Of a DNA stretch of 40,365 nt, positions 1-7,929 are shown piece after piece. The DNA is taken from assembly GCF_020400725.1 (NCBI RefSeq), contig NZ_JAINVG010000073.1, positions 1 to 40,365 of the forward strand, written 5' to 3'. Numbering within the stretch: position 1 is the stretch's first letter; each line of letters opens with the position of its first letter. Source of the stretch: Streptomyces sp. NK15101 (lineage in GTDB: Bacteria; Actinomycetota; Actinomycetes; Streptomycetales; Streptomycetaceae). The position numbers and the translations under genes were made by a program. The notes beneath the pieces were generated by a model that worked only from the letters and a program-made list of their open reading frames with translations, searched no databases and was not told the origin of the DNA.

Positions 1-809
1 GAACGATCGTGCGCGAGCACGTGCTCGCGCACGATCGTCACCTGCCGCTCGACCCGCCCCTTCCCCGTCGGCCGGTAGGCGGCCGGCACGTCGATGTCGA
101 AGTCGTAGTGCCCGGCGAACGCCACCGCCTCCGGATGCAGCGGAACTGCCTTCCCCGGTGCCACGTGCTGATGCACGACCGTCTTCGTCCGGTCGTAGAC
201 GATCGTCTTCGGTACCCCTCCGAAATGGGAAAACACCCTCCGGTGGCAGTCCCAGAACGTCGGCAGGTCCATCGACGTGGTGAAACAGCAGAACGGGTCC
301 CGCGAATACGACAGGACCATGTGGAAGGAGTAGACCTTCGCGGCCCCGAAGTGTTTGAGAACACCGGCCTCGTCGCCCCGTTCGACCTGGGCCTGAGCAC
401 CGGGGAAGACCTCGAACCGGCGGTGCAGGCCCTGCATGTCGGCCGGCCCCAGCCCCAGCTCGGTCGCGATCCTGGGCCCGGCCTCCTGCAGATACAACCT
501 CACCCGCTGGTAGTGCCCTGGGAAACCGTACTGGTCCACCAGCCGCTCGTGGATCACCGTGCCCCGCAGCGTGATGTCCGCCCGCGACCAAGCGTCGATC
601 AGCGGCGCGTACTCAGTCACCGTCTGCGGGATACAGCCTTTGCGCGGGCTCCCGCGCGAGGGCACCACCGCGGGCGGCACCTGAAGATACTTCTTGACCG
701 TCCGCCAGTTCGTCCCGGTCTCCCGGGCGATCGCCGAGATGCTCATCCCGGCCTCATGCATGGCGCGCAGCCTGCGTAGTCCCATCCATCGCTCCGTCTG
801 CAGGATCAT
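1..809 (-). mobile_element. istA: IS21-family transposase IstA, partial (runs off the window start)
   Basis: About 269 codons are open from an ATG at 809 to the window edge with no stop, so the C-terminus is missing. The N-terminus reads as a helix-turn-helix (GMSISAIARETGTNWRTVKK). The middle carries the integrase-like core, with a stretch beginning AKVYSFHMVLSYSRD followed by FWDCHRRVFSHFGGVPK and VYDRTK. It continues to AAYRPTGKGRVERQV, which is typical of IstA. No IstB helper ATPase is visible because it would lie beyond the edge. In IS21 elements IstA is the DDE transposase acting with IstB. The visible part has no frameshift. The outer inverted repeat should lie between 809 and about 900, but I could not define it with confidence. 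Confidence 0.8.
3..38. repeat. Perfect 36-bp palindrome at the left window edge
   Basis: Positions 3-20 are the exact reverse complement of 21-38, with no spacer. It lies in the istA frame (residues near VREHVLAHDR), where the left half matches a common IstA motif. A palindrome this perfect at the very end of a sequence can be an assembly or end-folding artefact, or chance inside coding sequence. Confidence 0.85.
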
Positions 810-1181
810 CGGGACGGGACGCCCTTCACTCTCCTCTCCGCACATCACCTGAAGCGAAGGGTGTCCCAATCCCAAGAACCGTCAGACGGACCCGCCCGAA
901 TTACCTCTGCATCTCACCCCGTACGCACCTCTGCAGACCACCATGTACGCGGACAACACCCAACTGCGACCGGCCCGGCCCCGGACGACCACCCGGCCGA
1001 AAGAACACCCAGCCCGCCCCACGACACGACGTCCACACGCCCCGCAAGACGGGCACCGTCACCTCCTGGAACAAGAAGTCGACGCCCCCTCGACCTCGCC
1101 GCACAGGCTAAAGATCAAGCTGAAGCGTGTCGCAGAAGGTCGTGCCCAGGCAGGTCAGAGCCGTTGTCCGCGCTGGTCTGC
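810..1181. other. Gap between two IS remnants, no gene seen
   Basis: This 372-bp stretch should contain the end of the IS21-type element and the downstream flank of the IS5-type remnant. I see no conserved reading frame, RNA gene or clear hairpin in it. Open frames here lack family resemblance and are best explained by high GC. Confidence 0.5.
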
Positions 1182-1931
1182 TCACGCGGTCATGGCGAGA
1201 TTATGCAGGTGGGCGACGGCGTGCTCGACGCAGACCCTGACCCGTCGGTGTTCGGCGTTGTCCTCCTCCTCGCCGGGCAGGAGGGCCCGTCCGGGGCGTT
1301 TGCGGTGTGGGACGACGGGTCCGGTGTTGATGTACGCGCCGTCTCCCAGCACGGTCACGCCCTCGCAGGCGGTGGCCAGGCCGGAGTCCCGCCAGGCCTT
1401 CGCGTCCGCGGTGGCGCCGGGCACCGGCCGGGCCGCCGCGACCACGAGTTTCGTGTCGGTGCCGATGATGACCTGCACGTTCGCCGAGAACCGGTAGGTG
1501 CGCGAGGGGCGCCGGTCTTCCGGTCGCGGACCGGGATCAGGGTGCCGTCCACGATCCGCAACCGGTCCACCGCGTCGGTGGGGCGGGTGGCCGGCTCGAT
1601 CGCGAGCAGCGGCCGCAGCCGCTGGATGACCCGGCATCGTGAGGTTCGTGCGGTAGTACACGGCCACCAGCAGCACCCGGTCCGCCAGCGACAAGCACCA
1701 CGGCCGGCCGCCGCCAGGACCGTTCCCGCCGCGCTCCCGCACGACCTTCAGCAGCGTTCGAACTGCCGCATCCGCAGGCCCGTGAACGTCTCCACCCACA
1801 ACGACCCAGTCCTCAGCACCCCGTCTGTACTCGGGAAATGCCTGCTTCACAGCCTTCCGCAGCGCACTTGGACCCGGTTCGCCCAGCCGAAGGCGAAGAG
1901 ACAGACCCTCAGGCCACTGTTCCATCATCAT
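1182..1931 (-). pseudogene. IS5-family transposase remnant with internal deletions and frameshifts
   Basis: The remnant reads as a DDE_Tnp_4-type transposase in pieces. The N-terminal part contains SLADRVLLVAVYYRTNLTM, after which the frame is lost. The next family-like segment (RVIQRLRPLLA, then VDRLRIVDGTLIPVRDRK, about 1520-1640) lies in another frame. The original frame returns at TYRFSANVQVIIGTDTKL and continues through VLGDGAYINTG and LPGEEEDNAEHRR. Joining LTM directly to the RVIQRL segment implies loss of the helix-turn-helix linker. Near the end, VEHAVAHLHNLAMTA appears to fuse the catalytic-E region directly to the usual C-terminal tail, suggesting a second, in-frame deletion. It cannot encode an intact enzyme as read. 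Neighbouring istA suggests an insertion hotspot. Confidence 0.7.
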
Positions 1932-2416
1932 CCACCGGTTCCGCTCGAACGGAGCCTGACTCCTGGGTCACGCGTCTCGCGGTGTTCAGCTGAGACAGCC
2001 CTCGGCGCGGTCGAACACGGCCCGAGCGGACCTCATCGGCAGGGGCGAACAAGGGGCCGCTCGTCCGCATTCCTGTCAGGGGAAGCAGCCGGGCGGGCTC
2101 TGTGGGCTACACGGTACCGGTCGCCGTGGACCGCCATCCGTACGTGACTGCCTCCGGCCCAGGACATCCATGAAACGTCACCCCATCAAGGGGTGGGGCC
2201 ACATCGCATCGTCGAGGACAGCCGGAACACCTCGACGCCGAAGGCGTCCGCGTCGAGGGGGCCAAGGGCGGGCGTCGCGCACCGCACAGCGCGTCGTGTC
2301 GGCGACGGCGGTCCCGCCCTTCACCCACATCCCGCGGCACCAGGCCGGCGACGTCGTCCGGCGCGTGCACCCAGGCATGTCCTGCTGCGGTGCAGTCACC
2401 GTCCTCCCGGAAGCCC
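1932..2416. other. Non-coding stretch downstream of the dehydrogenase gene
   Basis: No gene is recognised in these 485 bp. A small hairpin (CACCCC, 5-nt loop, GGGGTG) sits at 2179-2195. It could be a weak terminator for the minus-strand gene ending at 2417, but it is short and over 200 bp away. Confidence 0.45.
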
Positions 2417-3439
2417 TCATGCCGGCCTTCCCTCGGCGCGACGCCAGACGGTGACGCCGTGGGAGGCGAGGCGTTCGGGCAGGTCCGCGAGGCTGGGGAG
2501 CTGTTCGATGTGGTGCACGCCCGGGGGTACTCGACCCGCCAGGAGTTCGCGGGTGGCGTGCGCGGCCACGAGGCCCGTGATCCTGCTCTGTCCATGGCCG
2601 GTCAGGGCCCAGGAAGCCGATCTGCCGGCTCGCTGGGCGTCGGCCCGTACCGCGAAGCCCTCGCCACCGAGATGCACTCGGCCGAACGCCGCCGTGAGCA
2701 AGCGAGGGCGCCGCGCCAGGGCCGTCCGGCGCAGGGCGAAGAGAGCAGCGGTAAGGGGGCGGGAGTCGAGACAGAACCGAGTGGTCACCTCGGGAACGCC
2801 GAGGGTACTGGCGAGGGTGTACTGGTCGGAGAAGGGGAACGGGTGCACGATCCGTCCACCGAAGCCGGGAAGTACGGTGCGCAGAGGGTCGGCCGCGACG
2901 GGTTCACCCAGGCCCGTGACGGTCCACCGCACGGCGTCGATCCCGTGACGCTCACCCGCGCCGATCAGGACGGAAAGGTCGAGGCGGTCCGCTCCCCTGA
3001 CGTCGTCATGCGCGCGCAAGGCCAGCAGGTTGGTCAGACCGGGCGCAAGACCGACGCTCAGGACGGCGGCAGCCCCCGCTACAGCCGCTGGGCCGGACAT
3101 CGCAGCCACCGCGTCCAAAAGCCTGTGGCTCGCGCCGACATCGACGATGTGAATCCCGCGCTCAAGGCACCGGTGCGCGGGGCCGGCGTCGGGCGGTTCG
3201 ACGCAGAAGACAACGGCAGCCAGGTCGCCCAGCGCGTCCAGCACCCGCTCGAAGTCGAACGGATCGGTCACGTCGACACGTACGCCGCCGAGGCGACGAG
3301 CCCGTGCAGCGTCACGCCCAGCGGGGATCACCCGCCCCGGAAACCACTCCGACAGGGACGCCGTGACCGCTCCGCCGACAGCCCCGTACCCGCCTACGAC
3401 GAGAACACGACCGGCGGACTCCTGGTTCGCTGTAGTCAT
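2417..3439 (-). CDS. Saccharopine-dehydrogenase-like NAD(P)-dependent oxidoreductase
   Basis: The 340-residue protein opens with a Rossmann fold: GRVLVVGGYGAVGGAV carries the GxGxxG nucleotide-binding loop near residue 15. This is followed by AGRDAARARRL and RVDVTDPFDFERVL, the usual pattern of saccharopine dehydrogenase-like reductases. The segment FCVEPPDAGPAHRCLERGI and a later GLAPGLTNLLA also fit that superfamily. The substrate is unknown and no lysine-pathway neighbour is present. ATG at 3439 is chosen, although an in-frame GTG lies at 3454. It is divergently oriented from a TetR gene with a 33-bp inverted repeat between them, so it is probably the regulated target. Confidence 0.75.
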   Translation of the reverse strand: MTTANQESAGRVLVVGGYGAVGGAVTASLSEWFPGRVIPAGRDAARARRLGGVRVDVTDPFDFERVLDALGDLAAVVFCVEPPDAGPAHRCLERGIHIVDVGASHRLLDAVAAMSGPAAVAGAAAVLSVGLAPGLTNLLALRAHDDVRGADRLDLSVLIGAGERHGIDAVRWTVTGLGEPVAADPLRTVLPGFGGRIVHPFPFSDQYTLASTLGVPEVTTRFCLDSRPLTAALFALRRTALARRPRLLTAAFGRVHLGGEGFAVRADAQRAGRSASWALTGHGQSRITGLVAAHATRELLAGRVPPGVHHIEQLPSLADLPERLASHGVTVWRRAEGRPA

Positions 3440-3447
3440 ACTCCAGT

Positions 3448-3480
3448 GAATCACACTGTAGTGTCGCTACAGCGTGATTC
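3448..3480. promoter_or_regulatory. Probable TetR operator between divergent genes
   Basis: A 14-bp arm (GAATCACACTGTAG, 3448-3461) faces a second arm (CTACAGCGTGATTC, 3467-3480) across 5 nt, and 13 of 14 positions are complementary. It lies between the dehydrogenase start (3439) and the TetR start (3511), the usual place for an autoregulatory TetR site controlling both genes. Confidence 0.75.
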
Positions 3481-3510
3481 AACTACCCTGATACGAAAGC
3501 GAATGCGCCG

Positions 3511-4149
3511 GTGACCGCACCCCTGAGCCGGGCCGAGAAGGCCCGCCGAACCCGGCGGCGAATGCTTGACAGCGCGGCAACGCTGTTCGCCGAGCGAGGA
3601 TGGGCTCGGACGACCGTCGAGGACATCGCACGCACCGCCGAAGTGGGGGTCCAGACCGTCTACTTCACCTTCGGAAACAAGCGGGCCCTCCTCAAGGAGG
3701 TCCTGGACACCGCCATCGCCGGCGACATGGATCCGGTCGCCACCCTCGACCGTCCTTGGGCGCGCGAGGTTCTCGCGGAACCGGACCCAGCCGTCCAACT
3801 AGCCCTCCAAGCCGCCGGAGCCCGCTGGGTCCTCGATCGGGCCGCATCCGTCTTGGAGGTGGTCAGAGGTGCGGCAGCCGCCGATCCTGAGATCGCCGCC
3901 CTCTGGCAGGCCAATCTCGAACAGCGTCACGCGGTCCAACTGCGTTTCGCCGAGGCGCTCGTCGACAAGTCCGACGGCGGGCTGCTGGGCGGTCATGACG
4001 CGAACTCGGCCGCCGACATCGCCGTGACCCTCCTCGGCCCCGAGACGTACGGCCTCATGGTCGGCAACCTCGGCTGGTCGGCCGCGCGCTGGGAACACTG
4101 GGCCGCGGACGCCCTCGTGCGCCAGCTCCTTCCTGATCAGACTCCCTGA
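3511..4149 (+). CDS. TetR/AcrR-family transcriptional regulator
   Basis: The 212-residue protein has a classic TetR N-terminal DNA-binding domain. RRRMLDSAATLFAERGW is followed by TTVEDIARTAEVGVQTVYFT and then FGNKRALLKEVLD, ending at about residue 65. The remaining 145 residues are a helical ligand-binding domain that does not identify an effector. The start is a GTG at 3511. The gene diverges from the saccharopine-dehydrogenase-like gene with a strong inverted-repeat operator between them, so it most likely represses that gene and itself. Downstream the MNIO gene converges on it, so the two are not co-transcribed. Confidence 0.9.
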   Translation: MTAPLSRAEKARRTRRRMLDSAATLFAERGWARTTVEDIARTAEVGVQTVYFTFGNKRALLKEVLDTAIAGDMDPVATLDRPWAREVLAEPDPAVQLALQAAGARWVLDRAASVLEVVRGAAAADPEIAALWQANLEQRHAVQLRFAEALVDKSDGGLLGGHDANSAADIAVTLLGPETYGLMVGNLGWSAARWEHWAADALVRQLLPDQTP

Positions 4150-4336
4150 CGGCTGCCGACACGTCCACCGCCATGGAGGGCTGCGTGGCGCGGTCAGGAG
4201 CGGTGGCGGAAGAAAGGCACAGGTCGACCGCCTCTACGAGCAGGCGACACAGGCGACCGAGAAGCACAGCGGGGCCAAGAAGGAGGCGAACGCGCTCGGG
4301 AGACCGGCCTGCGGCGGCACGAGGCCTCGTACTCGC

Positions 4337-5758
4337 TCAGGCGGGTGCACCGTCGTCGACGAGGCGGACCCGGAAGTGGCCGCGTGGCGGCGCCACCGGT
4401 AGACGCCCGGCTCCCAGATCCGTCAGGAGCGCAGTGGGATCGGTGCGCAGACCGACGATGCAGGGTGAGCCGTCGAGTCGCGCGCTGAGGAGACCGAGAT
4501 CGAGCTGGACGACGTCCGTCAGCCAGGGTACGCGCGGCCGGACTTCCAGTAGGTGGTCTGCGAACGCGAACGCTTCCTCGGAGGCGAAGAGGCGCGGCGG
4601 GCACGAACGCGTGTAGTCCCTGAGCAACTCGCCCGTACCGGCCGGTCCCAGCGCCAGGAACAGCAGCCGCATCGTGTACCGGAGGGTGCCCGTGAGCGCG
4701 CTGCCCCTGAACTCGGCGACCAGGTCTCGGAGCAGCCCGATCGCCGGATCGGTCACCAGCTCCTGGGCCAGCGGTGTTCCGGGATCGAGGCCGACGGCCA
4801 GACCGCCGAGCGCGAGCTCCCAGTCGCCCGGGGCGGTCGTCTCCCCTGGGGTGGGGTGCGGGACGTCTGCGGGCCGCGACGGCGACGGCGACGGCCGTGC
4901 GGGGGAGACCTGCGGAGGCCACATCTCCCCCACCGTCACGAGCAGTTCGCGGACGGCGCCCACATCGAGATCCGGTACGGCCGAGGGCGTCACCTCGAAC
5001 AGGACCGCGCGCAGCGCCGGAAGCCGCGGCAGGATCCGGTGGGCGAGTGCCAGCAGATCGTTGTCGGGGAGTCCGGAATGGTCGTCCAGCCAGTACCCGC
5101 GGTATTCGGAACCGCCGGCCAGGTGCACCTCCCACACCCGGTCGAGGGGCAAGTCGGCCAGCAGATCCTCGATTCTGTCCCGGCCGTTGCGTTCGTTGGC
5201 CAGGACGTTGTGCAGGTCCAGGAGCAGACCACAGCCGCTCTCCTCCACGACCCTCCTGACGAACGCGCCGTCGGACAGTTCGCCGGGCCGCGGCCGGAGG
5301 TAGTTCGCGCCGATCTCCACGGCCAGGGGCACCGGAAGCGCATCGGCCATCGTGCGAATGGACCGGACGGCCGCGTGGGCGCCCGTCTCCGTCTGGCAGG
5401 GCGGCAGCATGAATCCGGTATGAAACCGATTTCCCCTGTCCGCCACCCGGTTGAAAGCGAGGTGCTCGCTGACCCACGGCGCGTGCAGCCTCCCGGCCAG
5501 CTCCCCGAAGAGCGCCGTCTGCCGCGGGTCTGGAAGGCAGGAGCCGCCGACCGGATTGCCGACCCCGTGCAGCAGCCGCGCACCGGGAAGATCCGAAAGC
5601 CGCCTCAGCACCTCCTCGTCGACCACGATCTCGCCATCTCCGCGGACCCGCCAAAGACTCTGCGGTTCGATCTCGACGACGTCGAGCAGGTCGGCGACCT
5701 CGTGGAGAATGTGGTCGAGACCGGGTACGTAGGTGAGCCCCACCCCTAGCCTCGTCAC
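4337..5758 (-). CDS. DUF692/MNIO-family peptide-modifying oxidase fused to a partner-like domain
   Basis: The 473-residue protein begins with a DUF692 (multinuclear non-haem iron oxidase) TIM barrel at about 1-278. Candidate metal ligands in family positions are H64 (LLHGVG), H99 (SEHLAF), E148 (VEIGANY, where most relatives have EN), D181 and H183 (LLLDLHNV), H212 (EVHLAGG) and D226/H227 (DDHSG). A Pro/Ser/Thr linker covers about 284-312. Residues 313-473 look like an HvfC/DUF2063-type partner: LLRDYTRSCPPRLFASEEAF, then VPWLTDVVQLDLGLL resembling the partner motif LPDLARLEWA. In known MNIO systems the partner is usually separate and binds the precursor leader. The GTG start at 5758 lies 13 nt after the stop of a CPTC-containing small gene, so the two form an operon. 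MNIO family assignment is firm; the fused domain is inferred. Confidence 0.85.
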   Translation of the reverse strand: MTRLGVGLTYVPGLDHILHEVADLLDVVEIEPQSLWRVRGDGEIVVDEEVLRRLSDLPGARLLHGVGNPVGGSCLPDPRQTALFGELAGRLHAPWVSEHLAFNRVADRGNRFHTGFMLPPCQTETGAHAAVRSIRTMADALPVPLAVEIGANYLRPRPGELSDGAFVRRVVEESGCGLLLDLHNVLANERNGRDRIEDLLADLPLDRVWEVHLAGGSEYRGYWLDDHSGLPDNDLLALAHRILPRLPALRAVLFEVTPSAVPDLDVGAVRELLVTVGEMWPPQVSPARPSPSPSRPADVPHPTPGETTAPGDWELALGGLAVGLDPGTPLAQELVTDPAIGLLRDLVAEFRGSALTGTLRYTMRLLFLALGPAGTGELLRDYTRSCPPRLFASEEAFAFADHLLEVRPRVPWLTDVVQLDLGLLSARLDGSPCIVGLRTDPTALLTDLGAGRLPVAPPRGHFRVRLVDDGAPA

Positions 5759-5771
5759 GACGGGCCCTGGG

Positions 5772-6017
5772 TCAGCGGGTCAACGGGGCAATGACCGCCG
5801 GCTGGACTTGGCCCTCCGAATCCACCACGAAGTCGCGGGCGATGGTGATGCGGAGGTCCCTCCCCGAGTGGCACGTGGGGCACCCCAGCTGCGTCATCAC
5901 GTCCTTGATCACACCCTGCATCTTGTCCAGGTCGTTGGCCACGGACACCGGCACCGTGACGTTGACCGCCGCCAGCCACGGGTCCGGCACCGGTCCAGCC
6001 AGCGTGTTGTTCGACAT
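5772..6017 (-). CDS. Small CPTC protein, candidate RiPP precursor for the MNIO enzyme
   Basis: The protein has 81 residues. The ATG at 6017 is preceded by a good ribosome binding site (GGGAG, 7 nt upstream). The first half (to about residue 44) is acidic to neutral and helix-prone (VANDLDKMQGVIKDVM), and would serve as a leader. The only two cysteines are C46 and C49 in QLGCPTCHSGRDLRI, followed by a beta-prone tail rich in I and V. MNIO enzymes modify Cys, Asp or Asn residues in ribosomal peptides, so the CPTC core upstream of a MNIO gene fits a precursor. The short spacing supports co-transcription and translational coupling. I see no signal peptide, protease or exporter beside it. A standalone metal-binding protein is the alternative. 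Confidence 0.7.
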   Translation of the reverse strand: MSNNTLAGPVPDPWLAAVNVTVPVSVANDLDKMQGVIKDVMTQLGCPTCHSGRDLRITIARDFVVDSEGQVQPAVIAPLTR

Positions 6018-6349
6018 GGGAGTCTCCCTGTGGGTCAGGTCCTGCTGCGTGCGGCAGCCCTCGGCGCCCGGACGGCCGCTCCACATCATGCAGGGATGCC
6101 ACAACACCTCACGAGGAGGCACGCAGGCGCACCCGGGTGAGGGTTGGCCCAGAGTGCCCGACGCGGTGCGACCAGGGCCCGTACCACAGCCTCATGACGC
6201 CCGGCGGGCACTTCCCCACCCCACCAGGTGAGCCGGCAGGACATGGTTTTGATCACGGGCCGTGCCGCCCATGGAGGCAGGCCACGGCGGGGGCGGCCTG
6301 TGTCCGCAGGGACCGGAATTCGGAGAGGGAGGGCGGGGGCCGGCCACCG
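6018..6349. other. Upstream region of the MNIO operon, no clear gene
   Basis: These 332 bp lie between the divergent MNIO operon and the copper-associated module to the right. They should contain the promoter of the minus-strand operon. I could not find a convincing -10/-35 pair, inverted repeat or conserved frame. Confidence 0.4.
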
Positions 6350-6433
6350 GTGTCCGTGGCGAGGGTGGCGGCGGTTCTCGCTGTCACGCTCCTGCTCCTG
6401 CTCCTGCTGGCGGCATGCCCTCCTGGCCTCTGA
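6350..6433 (+). CDS. Possible 27-residue hydrophobic peptide
   Basis: A GTG-started frame encodes a single hydrophobic segment (VAAVLAVTLLLLLLLAAC) ending in CPPGL. The leucines come from a threefold CTCCTG repeat. It resembles a lipoprotein signal peptide whose mature part is missing (LLAAC lipobox). It could be a leader peptide, a truncated lipoprotein gene, or not a gene at all. The nearest purine-rich stretch is about 20 nt upstream, too far for a normal ribosome site. Confidence 0.25.
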   Translation: MSVARVAAVLAVTLLLLLLLAACPPGL

Positions 6434-6543
6434 GGAGGACACGGCCGTGCGCCTCACTGGCAGGCAAGGGCCCGTCCCCGGCCGCTTCTCAGCCGATGGG
6501 CACAGGCTTCGGCCCCCGGTACAGGCGCCACTCGCCGGCTGGC

Positions 6544-6549
6544 TATGAT
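6544..6549 (+). promoter_or_regulatory. -10 box TATGAT just upstream of a GTG start
   Basis: TATGAT lies 6 nt before the GTG at 6556, and no ribosome binding site is visible. This spacing would put transcription start at or near the first codon, as in leaderless actinobacterial mRNAs. No strong -35 is present. Confidence 0.45.
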
Positions 6550-6555
6550 CGCGCC

Positions 6556-6969
6556 GTGACCACGGAACCGAGGACGGCGATGATGCCCCGAACCCGTTCC
6601 GTGGTTCCGCAGTGGTCCCGCCTGCTGTGGCTCGGAGCGCTGCTCGTCGGGCTTCTGTACGCCCATGGCCTTCACGCGGACAGCAGTGTCGGGCATACGG
6701 CACCGGGCAGCGTCGCGGGGCTCGCGACCGGCCACCTCCATGAGGGGCTGTCGGGCGTCGGCGACACCGGGGACCCCGACGGCGAGTCGTCGGCCGCCAT
6801 ACAGGACTGTGCGACCGGGCAACCCGCTACGGGCTTCGACGTTCCTCCGCCCGCCGTTTCTCCCCTTGTTGCCGAGCCCGCTCTCGCCGGCACGGCTCAT
6901 GCCGGCTCCCCGGCCGCCGCGTGGCCCGCTGCCGATCGTGGCTCGACATCTGCCGTTCTACGTATTTAG
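6556..6969 (+). CDS. DUF6153-like small membrane-anchored protein (copy A)
   Basis: The 137-residue protein has one N-terminal hydrophobic segment (LLWLGALLVGLLYAHGLHAD) and a His-containing, low-complexity exported part (GHTAPGS, GHLHEG). It ends in STSAVLRI. DUF6153 proteins of Streptomyces share this plan: a short TM followed by a MHALG-like motif, a His-rich middle and a terminal LRI. Two more such proteins occur in this window (21825-22265 and 24274-24690). The five-TM His-tail gene follows in the same direction, as it does at the second copy. Function is unknown. A role near the membrane in copper handling is inferred from context only. The start is GTG 6556, supported by the adjacent -10 box. 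Confidence 0.6.
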   Translation: MTTEPRTAMMPRTRSVVPQWSRLLWLGALLVGLLYAHGLHADSSVGHTAPGSVAGLATGHLHEGLSGVGDTGDPDGESSAAIQDCATGQPATGFDVPPPAVSPLVAEPALAGTAHAGSPAAAWPAADRGSTSAVLRI

Positions 6970-7194
6970 GCGTTCCCTCAGCGGACGCGGCGCCCCTCTC
7001 CACGCCTGCGTCTCATCCCGCCTCTCGTCCATCGGCTCTACCGACCGGTTCCCTCGCATGCCGAGTCGCCGTGTCCCGTGACGCCTGGTGGACGAACCCT
7101 CCCTCTTGCTTCCCCGCGTGCTCCGCCTCCGCCTGTCCCTCCCGGACCGGGTGGGGCTGCCGTCGCGCGCCTTCGTACTTCCTGGACGGGTCCC

Positions 7195-7929
7195 TTGTCT
7201 CTCATCACCGACCGCACCTCATCGCCCCATGCCGCCCCAGAGCCCGCCTCCGGCGGGCGGGCGGCCAACCGGCGCGCCGCACGGCGTCGCCGGCGCAGTA
7301 CGCCGCTGGCCGGTCGTTACATCGGATACGTTCTGTACTTCGTCGGAGCCGGCCTGATCAGCGGCGCAGTGGTGCATCACCCCCTCGACCCCGCCCGCTA
7401 CACGATGGTCGGCATCGCGGGTGTCGTCGTGTTCCTCATGGCCACGGCAGTCAACGAGTTCCTGCTGGTCCAGGACCGACCGCCGCTCGTGCGTGCTCTC
7501 GCCGTGATCGGCGCCTCGCTCCTGCTCTCGTTCGGAATCGGCATGCTCAGCGGCGGCCTCCAGCACTTCGACGACTTCCCCGCGCGCGGAGCGGTCCTCG
7601 TCCCCCTGGGCATCGTCGTCTCGTTCGTCGCCTTCGTCCTCAAGGACGCCGAGACCTCGCCCCGCCTCCTGGTCAGCCCCCTCATGCTGGTCGTTCTGCT
7701 CGTCGCCGGGGCGAGCCACCTCGGGCTGAGCACACTCGCGGCCGGGGCGGGCGGCGAGGCGTCCGAGGGCGGTGGGCACAGCCACGGTGGCGGCGCGGCG
7801 GAGACCGACGACCACGGGTCGAAGCCCGAGTCTTCCTCGCCGGCCGGTGGTCCTTCGTCGCCGACTGTGCCCGAGGAGACGCCCAGCGCCGACCAGCCGA
7901 AGCACACTGGCGACGGCCACGCGCATTGA
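7195..7929 (+). CDS. Five-TM membrane protein with His-rich C-terminal tail (copy A)
   Basis: Five hydrophobic segments run from YIGYVLYFVGAGLISGAVV through PLMLVVLLVAGASHLGLS. A hydrophilic tail with His clusters (GGGHSHGGG, DDHGS, GDGHAH at the very end) follows. The protein aligns along its whole length with the one at 21040-21735, sharing RYIG, LYF.GA.LI.GAVVH.P.DP and SGGLQHFDDFP-like motifs. I do not recognise a named family. The tail suggests metal binding. The start is uncertain. TTG at 7195 gives an N-terminus close in length to the paralogue and has a GGACGGG stretch upstream. GTG at 7078 would add 39 Pro-rich residues. It follows the DUF6153-like gene on the same strand. Confidence 0.75.
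   Translation: MSLITDRTSSPHAAPEPASGGRAANRRAARRRRRSTPLAGRYIGYVLYFVGAGLISGAVVHHPLDPARYTMVGIAGVVVFLMATAVNEFLLVQDRPPLVRALAVIGASLLLSFGIGMLSGGLQHFDDFPARGAVLVPLGIVVSFVAFVLKDAETSPRLLVSPLMLVVLLVAGASHLGLSTLAAGAGGEASEGGGHSHGGGAAETDDHGSKPESSSPAGGPSSPTVPEETPSADQPKHTGDGHAH

Noticed and set aside
861..2147. Long plus-strand frame over the IS region
   Set aside because: Antisense to the IS5-type transposase; Arg/Pro/Ser-rich with no family resemblance.
2390..3514. Long plus-strand frame across the dehydrogenase
   Set aside because: Opposite-strand frame of the saccharopine-dehydrogenase-like gene; no domain and wrong codon bias.
4553..5749. 398-codon plus-strand frame opposite the MNIO gene
   Set aside because: Mirrors the MNIO gene; low-complexity Arg/Gln/Glu composition.
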